Assembly (NCBI GenBank): GCA_023266155.1
Contig: JAHFRS010000067.1
Span: forward strand, 1 to 6,547
Direction: 5' to 3'
DNA: 6,547 nt
DNA from: an archaeon
GTDB taxonomy: Archaea; Nanobdellota; Nanobdellia; Woesearchaeales; GW2011-AR9
Part shown: positions 1 to 5,363 of the stretch, in pieces
Layout of the letters: every line of letters starts with the position of its first letter
How positions within the stretch are numbered: the stretch's first letter is position 1
Position numbers and translations under genes: made by a program
The notes under the pieces: model-generated
Database searches by the model: none
What the model was told of the DNA's origin: nothing
The model's input: only the letters and a program-made list of their open reading frames with translations

Positions 1-2389
1 TATCCTGTAAATTCCTGATGCGGCTGGCCAGATTTTCGTCAATCGCCCCATTGACGCTAAACGCAAAGGGAACTTCAACCCGTACTTCCTGAATTTCAGC
101 TGTTCTGATCGCGTTTCTTCCTACAAGAGAATAGATGTTCAGCCGGCAGGTATATTTTGCCTTAGCTTCCTGAAATTGACCGTTCGTGGCCGTATCTTTA
201 CTGATGCCAAACAATTGCCTGCCGTTAAATGGCGCAAATTCCATAATCAATGTGGCGGAAGGAGTAGGATTTCCGTCCGAAAAAGAACCACCATACAAAA
301 TTGTTCTGCTCAATTCTGGAGCGGGAGCGGCAACTTCTCCTTCTGCTGCCGGTGCTGTCGGAACACAGTCGCCGATATTCATCTCCACCACTTTCGCCTG
401 TGAATTCGCACTATGCAACTGGACGGTCAACGGCATTCGGGTATAAGTCAATTCTGTCGTATCTAAATCCACAAAGGGCAGCTGTGCTCGAGGATAACCA
501 AAGGCCACTTCCCAATAATCCGGATTATTTTCGTCGGCGACACCTTTCAATTCAAATCGCAGTGTAGCTATTTCTGCTGACGTCGTTAAATCAACATTTT
601 TTGCTGACGCCGGCCAATTTCCCACAGGAACATCATTTCCCGCCGTGTCCTGAATTTTCATTTCCACATCGACATTATCAGGACCGCTTCGTAAAGCATC
701 CGTTTCCAATTCACAGGCCCAGCGCCCATTCTCTTCCCGTTGACAGCCATCTGTTTCGGTAAAGACTTTCCATCCGGCATCTTTGGGCAAGCCCTGAGCT
801 AGATAATCTGCCGGATACAGCGTTTTGGCATCATTCACCACATCATTTAGGTTTAGCAAAATGTACAGCCCGGTACTTTCAAAGGCTTTAAATTTGATTT
901 TCATCCGGTCGTTGCTTTGGAAATAATCTTTCTCGCCAATTTCTGAAACGCCAAACAATTCCAATTTCTCAACCTTAGGCCCCGAAGTGTCAGCAAACAA
1001 TTCCACCTGCGGCATCAGCCCCTCATTTCCGACGTTATCCTGAAATTTTGATAAGCCGATACGATGGCTACCATCAGAACTAAACACTTTACTGGTTTCC
1101 CAATAACAATTAAATGTTGATTCCGTCTGCTCACAGGACGTTGGAGGTTCCGACTGGCTCTTTCCTAACTCCTGTAAATTCGCGCGAATGCCGTCAGCAG
1201 AAATTCCTGCTCCCGATTCACTGGCACGAAGAATAATACGCTGTTTTCCGCTGGGGATAAAACTTTTATCTTCAAACTGCCGCGGCGTGCCAAAGAATTC
1301 TACGGTGGGAACAGACGCATCAACCGTAAATGTCTGGCTTAATGTCCTGGTGGCGTGATTCCCAGCTTGATCTTTTGCGGTAATGGTTATAGCGACGGAA
1401 GCATCCGGATTGACTTCTACAGCATTCCAGCGGCAATGCCACAGTCCTTCTGTTTCAGCATCTTCCACACAATCGCTGGCGGGAGTATCATCTAATGACG
1501 TTTGGGGGGAAGTGGCATGAACGTCCTGCAGATTCTTTTCTTGAATGTTCACGAGAATATCTGACGTTGCCAAATATTGCCCAATGAATCGGCCAAAGTG
1601 TGTGAAATTGATCTGGTCCTGAATCACGGGTGGAACAAAATCAGCAGCGAATGAGACAATCGGATTCTCGGTACTGTGGTGGCCTAACCTGTCTTCCGCC
1701 CGCACTTTAATTCTTTGCAATCCTTCTCCCGTCAATGATGCCTGCACTACACCATTGAAATCACCATCATCACCATAATCCCACTGCCGCACGTCCGGCT
1801 GGCCAACCATGATCGTCTGCAGGACATTGCTGCTGTCGGCATCCAAAATTTCAATCTTTTTGATGCCCACGGCCGGAACATTGGCAGTGACACCATCATT
1901 AACAGTAAAATCAATCAAGATCTGCCCCTGATTATTTTGCCTTGCGGTTAATCCAGTTATCACGGGAGCTGTTCCATCAGCTTTAATCACCTCGGCATTA
2001 GAAACAGAATCCGGCACCGCCAATTGGTTTAAAAAATGATATACAACCTGAAATGCATATTCCCCTTCAGCCACACCATCTAAGGGGCTGATATATTCAC
2101 ACGCGACTCCTAAAGGCGCCGCACTACAGGATTGGAAAGGCGCTTCATTGTTGCCTATTTTCAGTTTCACGTCGGCAGGATTGATGGTCTGGCTGTCAGC
2201 ACCATTGATGGTAGCCTGTACTGTCCAGACATCACCTTGCGCATCAAGGTAGCGAGGCAGGCCAGCCTGTCCGGAATTCTGGGTGATTTGCAACGAAACT
2301 GCCAGCGCATTGGCGGAATAGATAGGTAGGCTGATGACTAAGGCGATGATAAAGAGTCCAATGAAACTCCATCCTCGTTGTTGATTCAT
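1..2389 (-). CDS. Secreted multi-domain Ig-like repeat protein with paired cysteines (3' end outside window)
   Basis: Reading the minus strand from ATG 2389 gives 796 codons with no stop, running off the left edge. Residues 1-30 (MNQQRGWSFIGLFIIALVIS, then LPIYSANALA) form a Sec-type signal peptide with likely cleavage after ANA or ALA. The mature part is beta-rich and modular. Linkers of the form D-x-x-x-P-x-V recur at residues 138, 250, 357 and 467, and D-x-x-G-[NH] motifs at 233, 340, 451 and 581. This defines Ig-like domains of about 110 residues, of the kind common in prokaryotic surface proteins. Cysteine pairs 88/97, 307/319, 419/428 and 549/559 sit as close hairpins; C675 and C748 are the only others. 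Residues 600-796 form a different beta-rich region with an Ala/Pro-rich loop (677-690). There is no clear Shine-Dalgarno; the ATG lies 1 nt behind the previous stop, which suggests re-initiation. Surface structural or adhesive role inferred. Any C-terminal anchor is not visible. Confidence 0.88.
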   Translation of the reverse strand, partial: MNQQRGWSFIGLFIIALVISLPIYSANALAVSLQITQNSGQAGLPRYLDAQGDVWTVQATINGADSQTINPADVKLKIGNNEAPFQSCSAAPLGVACEYISPLDGVAEGEYAFQVVYHFLNQLAVPDSVSNAEVIKADGTAPVITGLTARQNNQGQILIDFTVNDGVTANVPAVGIKKIEILDADSSNVLQTIMVGQPDVRQWDYGDDGDFNGVVQASLTGEGLQRIKVRAEDRLGHHSTENPIVSFAADFVPPVIQDQINFTHFGRFIGQYLATSDILVNIQEKNLQDVHATSPQTSLDDTPASDCVEDAETEGLWHCRWNAVEVNPDASVAITITAKDQAGNHATRTLSQTFTVDASVPTVEFFGTPRQFEDKSFIPSGKQRIILRASESGAGISADGIRANLQELGKSQSEPPTSCEQTESTFNCYWETSKVFSSDGSHRIGLSKFQDNVGNEGLMPQVELFADTSGPKVEKLELFGVSEIGEKDYFQSNDRMKIKFKAFESTGLYILLNLNDVVNDAKTLYPADYLAQGLPKDAGWKVFTETDGCQREENGRWACELETDALRSGPDNVDVEMKIQDTAGNDVPVGNWPASAKNVDLTTSAEIATLRFELKGVADENNPDYWEVAFGYPRAQLPFVDLDTTELTYTRMPLTVQLHSANSQAKVVEMNIGDCVPTAPAAEGEVAAPAPELSRTILYGGSFSDGNPTPSATLIMEFAPFNGRQLFGISKDTATNGQFQEAKAKYTCRLNIYSLVGRNAIRTAEIQEVRVEVPFAFSVNGAIDENLASRIRNLQD
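635..1978 (-). repeat. Protein-level tandem Ig-like domain array
   Basis: This span encodes residues 138-585 of the secreted protein. Domain-opening motifs DGTAPV, DFVPPV, DASVPTV and DTSGPKV start at 138, 250, 357 and 467, giving periods of 112, 107 and 110. Domain-closing motifs EDRLGHH, KDQAGNH, QDNVGNE and QDTAGND have their Asp at 233, 340, 451 and 581. The first three closing motifs lie 16-17 residues before the next opening motif. DNA-level identity between units is low, so these are old diverged duplications and not a recent repeat expansion. Confidence 0.75.
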
Positions 2390-2390
2390 G

Positions 2391-2666
2391 TTAAACTTTT
2401 AATTTTTTTTTGATACTAATAAGATCATTTTTGATGGTACCAATATCATCTTTAACGTGAGTAAAACTAAACTTCATACTTGTCTTCATTTCTCCCATCT
2501 CCCTATTAAGATGATACTGGTTAATAAATAACAGGGTAAATAAGCCGGCGGTGATCGCTAAATCAGTCACGGAATGCCCAAATAGTCGCGTGAGGATCAT
2601 ATAGACGGCGAGGATAAATAGGATGATGCTCGCCGCCTGAGTCCAGGTAAATGTGCTGTTTGCCAT
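2391..2666 (-). CDS. Small membrane protein, two helices plus coiled-coil-like tail, 91 aa
   Basis: This is a predicted integral membrane protein. Residues about 10-26 (AASIILFILAVYMIL) and 33-49 (VTDLAITAGLFTLLFIN) are two hydrophobic helices joined by the short turn TRLFGHS. Residues 52-90 form a charged helical tail with hydrophobic residues at heptad-like spacing (MGEMKTSMKF, VKDDIGTIKN, LISIKKKL), probably a coiled coil on the cytoplasmic side. The RLFGHS turn recalls a small-protein type that I associate with Woesearchaeota and relatives; this is from memory and unverified. The start at 2666 is set by the AAAGGTG element; a GTG at 2675 would add three residues (94 aa). It begins 1 nt after the 34-aa gene and ends 1 nt before the Ig-array gene, which suggests coupled translation. 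Function unknown; a scaffold or membrane partner for the exported neighbours is possible. Confidence 0.82.
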   Translation of the reverse strand: MANSTFTWTQAASIILFILAVYMILTRLFGHSVTDLAITAGLFTLLFINQYHLNREMGEMKTSMKFSFTHVKDDIGTIKNDLISIKKKLKV

Positions 2667-2667
2667 A

Positions 2668-2772
2668 TTACACACCTTTGATTAAAATGAGGATAAAGAG
2701 GATTAAAAAGACCACGAGTTCCAAGAGCATAAAATAATCATACCAATTTTTTTTGTATTTGATCGTTTCCAT
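2668..2772 (-). CDS. Single-pass membrane microprotein, 34 aa
   Basis: ATG at 2772, stop TAA at 2670-2668. The product starts METIKYKKNWYDYFMLLE, followed by an unbroken hydrophobic stretch (about residues 14-31, rich in Leu, Ile, Phe and Val) and a short KGV end. The basic/aromatic N-terminus followed by one transmembrane helix suggests a small integral membrane protein with its N-terminus inside the cell. It starts 2 nt after the TAG of the upstream 838-aa gene and stops 1 nt before the ATG of the next gene, so it fills the only gap in the cluster exactly. That packing, a GAGGT upstream and the clean hydrophobic profile argue for a real gene. Its family and function are unknown to me. It could be an assembly or stability factor for its large neighbours, which is inference only. 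Confidence 0.72.
   Translation of the reverse strand: METIKYKKNWYDYFMLLELVVFLILFILILIKGV
2673..2679 (-). promoter_or_regulatory. Ribosome binding site of the 91-aa membrane protein
   Basis: AAAGGTG on the minus strand, with 6 nt to the ATG at 2666, is a good Shine-Dalgarno match (archaeal consensus GGAGGTGA). It decides the start at 2666: an in-frame GTG at 2675 would lie inside this element. The site sits in the last codons of the 34-aa gene. Confidence 0.65.
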
Positions 2773-2774
2773 TT

Positions 2775-5291
2775 CTATGTAAACCTCGGTTCTAACGCCT
2801 GGCGCAGAGCAGGCTGTTGTGAAATTTCCGCGATTTTTCCGGGCACCTGCAGGTCTTCAATGATCCTGGCAGGGATATTGATATTTTCGTCAACACAACT
2901 TTCACCGGCACACCCGGCCAACGGCAGACAAACCCAGCCGGCACAGCGATGCGTTTTCGTGGCTATTTTTTCCGGTATGCCTAGAATATCCTGTGTCAGT
3001 ACATAAAACGTTATTCCCTGAGCGGTATACAGTTGTTCCGGCGTGATGGTCAGATACGTCTCTGGCGTCTCCCACTGCAGATTGCCGGTAACGTAACTGC
3101 TTAACCTGCTTTCGTCAATGGTAAAGTGTTCCTCTGTGTCCACCGTAAACAAGGTAAACTTAACAGAACGTTCTTCCGCTGGAATGAGCACGGGCTGTTG
3201 TAACGTCACCATGCCGCTCACTTTATATTTGCCGGGAACGAGATCTACCTCTGCTTCCTGATTTCCTTGTATCGTAATGGGAGCGGTAAATTCTTCACTG
3301 ACCGTTTCCGGATGAAAATCATCAACACGTTCCAAAGTAATGATTGCTTGCTCATGGGACGACAAATCTTTCTCGCGGTTAAAGAAATAATATTGGCTGA
3401 GGCTGCTGAGACTGTTATTTGCTTTCATTTCCAGCACGGGAGTGGAAAGTGAGGCCAGGTTTCCTCCTGTAAAGAAACATTGCCGTTCGCCTTCTCGGTT
3501 GGAGATATCTTTATAGGGAACAACGCCGAGGGAAATTGGCGAAAAAGTATATTGCGGTTCTAACGGAGTGACACATTTCTTTAATTCTTTTTTCTTGATT
3601 TTCACTTTTTTCTTGACGATTTTATCCATCACTACTACTTTTTCCGGAGTGACCCCTTCCACCGCATAGCCGATCAAAGCTCCGTGCTCTCGATACTTGA
3701 CGGTATCAATGGGATAAAAATTGGTTAAATATCCTTCGTGGACAAAATCAACCCGGCCACCATACGCTGAAGGATAACTACTTTCAAACTCACCTTTTTT
3801 ATCTGTCAGGCCCATTTCGCAATCAGCGTGGTTAGGGATGCTAAAGCCGATCTTGACTAATTCTACTGGTTCCTTACTAAAGCTATCAACGACTACCGTT
3901 TTAAGTGGTTTCGTGTCTCGTTGTTCTTCACGACAGGCTAACGACGTAATCCGACGAGGATAGGGAGCGGGAATTTCTGCAGCAACCGCGGGCTGATTAT
4001 TACGGATGTTAGATTCCAGCGAAAACGCAAAGTGATAGCCTTCTCCATCTAACGCGTTCTCATCAGCAAGAGTTACTAACACCGGATAACTGGCATCATA
4101 ATGCGTTTCATAGCGTTGTTGCGCAAAACTTAACACGCCAAACTTGACAAAAACATCTTCCGGCTTAATAACTCCCTGTTCACTGTTGGTCTTAAAATAA
4201 GGGGTCCAGCCAAAATAATCAAAATTAACTTTAAGATCTTCCGCTCCCGTTAAAGGCAAGACCATATTATCCACCACTTTTTGTGCCAGCAGCTCCCCTT
4301 CAGGGTAAATCGTATAATAAAAGTTCTCACTCCCGAGAAAACGAAGTAGGGGCACATAGGATACTAATAACCCTTGAAATTTTTGTTTCAGCTGGCCCTC
4401 ATTCCAGGAGAGAGTTGAGAAGAAATCATAGGTCACTCCTGACGTTGGCGGAAATTGGGTTGGCGAGGCATCAGAATATACCGAAATAAGTTCCATTCCC
4501 TGCCGTTCTAGATAACTGTAATTTTGTTGTGCCTGAGTGATTTGTTGCGCTACGTCATAATAATGTTTTAATTGCAGCGGAATCTTGACATAAAACTGAT
4601 CAAAATGATGTGTTGATTCACCTTGCTGAGCATCCACCTCCCGTTTCAGCCAGACATTGACAGAATTTTCCGTCACAATTGTCTTGATTTCCGGCGGAGT
4701 AAGCACTTTTACGGTAAATCCCTGGGTTGTAAATGGTTGATAATTATCCACACAAGCATCAATTCGTTCATTGACAAAGCGGCTGAGTTGCGCTTCAATG
4801 CTCATTGTGGGATCATCCTTGGCGTACAATTTTGGCTGCAAAGAAGAAAAAGTTATTTTTCGGGAGGGATTCGGCTCTGTGTTGTAATGCCAATAAGGAA
4901 CTTTCAATGGTTCCAGATTAATTCCATCAGCTTCCGTAGGATTAGTGGAAGAATATTGCCCAACTAAATCTGGATAAATGTACCCGCCCTGTTCGCCCAG
5001 AATCAATAAACCTCTCTTCCCGATCTGGCTCAGGCAGTTTTCCGTGTAAAGTTGTAATGGTTGAAAAGCTTGCGGCACATCAGTAATGACGGGTTCGCCT
5101 TCCGCCGTGATTTTTTCAATGATCGTACTTTTGGTAAAGTAAAGCACTCCGGCGGCAACAAAAAGCACCAGGATGCCGATAATGATAAAGATGGTAAGTT
5201 GTCCATTCTTATTAAACATTCTCCTGCTCTTTTTTTTGAGAGGGATAAGTCTAGAACTACCTCTAAATCCAGCCCCTCTTTTTGGCTTCAT
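2775..5291 (-). CDS. Large membrane-anchored extracellular protein, 838 aa, DPANN-type
   Basis: I do not recognise a named family. The protein has a strongly basic N-terminus (KPKRGAGFRG...LKKKSRR) and then NGQLTIFIIIGILVLFVAAG (about residues 29-48), the start of a single membrane helix or uncleaved/class III signal. The remaining ~785 residues would be outside the cell. Visible parts: a Cys-containing segment ENCLSQIGKRGLLILGEQGG (84-103) with a QGGYI motif; a second at 175-193 (ERIDACVDNYQPFTTQGF); a carboxypeptidase-regulatory-like beta-sandwich at about 465-530 (GLTDKKGEF, HEGYL); a lysine cluster at 557-572; a second PGKYKVSG-type beta segment near 686-693; and a C-terminal CAGWVC/CAGESC cluster. 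There are ten cysteines in all. The ATG at 5291 was chosen because it sits right behind the TATA box. A TTG-initiated extension from 5348 would begin upstream of that box. An ATG at 5219 (795 aa) is possible, but its GGAG is only 1 nt away. It is the first gene of a tight four-gene cluster. Confidence 0.85.
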   Translation of the reverse strand: MKPKRGAGFRGSSRLIPLKKKSRRMFNKNGQLTIFIIIGILVLFVAAGVLYFTKSTIIEKITAEGEPVITDVPQAFQPLQLYTENCLSQIGKRGLLILGEQGGYIYPDLVGQYSSTNPTEADGINLEPLKVPYWHYNTEPNPSRKITFSSLQPKLYAKDDPTMSIEAQLSRFVNERIDACVDNYQPFTTQGFTVKVLTPPEIKTIVTENSVNVWLKREVDAQQGESTHHFDQFYVKIPLQLKHYYDVAQQITQAQQNYSYLERQGMELISVYSDASPTQFPPTSGVTYDFFSTLSWNEGQLKQKFQGLLVSYVPLLRFLGSENFYYTIYPEGELLAQKVVDNMVLPLTGAEDLKVNFDYFGWTPYFKTNSEQGVIKPEDVFVKFGVLSFAQQRYETHYDASYPVLVTLADENALDGEGYHFAFSLESNIRNNQPAVAAEIPAPYPRRITSLACREEQRDTKPLKTVVVDSFSKEPVELVKIGFSIPNHADCEMGLTDKKGEFESSYPSAYGGRVDFVHEGYLTNFYPIDTVKYREHGALIGYAVEGVTPEKVVVMDKIVKKKVKIKKKELKKCVTPLEPQYTFSPISLGVVPYKDISNREGERQCFFTGGNLASLSTPVLEMKANNSLSSLSQYYFFNREKDLSSHEQAIITLERVDDFHPETVSEEFTAPITIQGNQEAEVDLVPGKYKVSGMVTLQQPVLIPAEERSVKFTLFTVDTEEHFTIDESRLSSYVTGNLQWETPETYLTITPEQLYTAQGITFYVLTQDILGIPEKIATKTHRCAGWVCLPLAGCAGESCVDENINIPARIIEDLQVPGKIAEISQQPALRQALEPRFT
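2783..2787 (-). promoter_or_regulatory. Ribosome binding site of the 34-aa microprotein
   Basis: GAGGT on the minus strand lies inside the last codons of the 838-aa gene, 10 nt before the ATG at 2772. It is a slightly distant but reasonable Shine-Dalgarno match and supports the short reading frame being translated. Confidence 0.45.
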
Positions 5292-5318
5292 AGTATTACT
5301 CTGGGGAAAGAAGAAGGA

Positions 5319-5326
5319 TATATAAA
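5319..5326 (-). promoter_or_regulatory. Archaeal TATA box for the envelope-protein operon
   Basis: The minus strand carries TTTATATA (within CCTTTATATATCC) in the 72-bp gap between metG and the next gene. The TATA centre lies about 31 nt upstream of the ATG at 5291. This is close to the usual archaeal distance from TATA box to transcription start, so the predicted start site falls at or within a few bases of that ATG and the mRNA would be nearly leaderless. The bases just upstream (ATAACC) are not a strong match to a TFB recognition element. The position argues that the downstream gene cluster is transcribed separately from metG. Confidence 0.7.
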
Positions 5327-5346
5327 GGTTATTGTTTACTTTCTCC

Positions 5347-5363
5347 AAGAAAAGAAAGAGAAA
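5347..5363 (-). terminator. Possible archaeal pyrimidine-tract terminator after metG
   Basis: Directly after the metG stop codon the minus strand reads TTTCTCTTTCTTTTCTT, with no hairpin that I can see. Archaeal RNA polymerase commonly terminates at T-rich tracts without a stem-loop, and the position just before a new promoter fits that role. The T runs are short and interrupted by C, so this remains tentative. Confidence 0.35.

Noticed and set aside
176..567. Three overlapping plus-strand frames of 75-88 codons
   Set aside because: They lie opposite the continuously open Ig-array gene, have low-complexity or Cys/Arg-rich translations with no domain, and carry no ribosome binding site context. 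They are shadows of the minus-strand gene.
1..2389. Reading the left third as non-coding or as a broken gene, because no complete long frame is enclosed there
   Set aside because: Codon-by-codon translation from ATG 2389 gave 796 codons without a stop, with a signal peptide and regular repeats. The gene is simply cut by the window edge.
2399..2411. A9 run near the end of the 91-aa gene as a programmed frameshift that would fuse it to the Ig-array protein
   Set aside because: In the frame of the Ig-array gene a TAA occurs at 2401-2399, before the ATG at 2389, so slippage would end the protein and not make a fusion.
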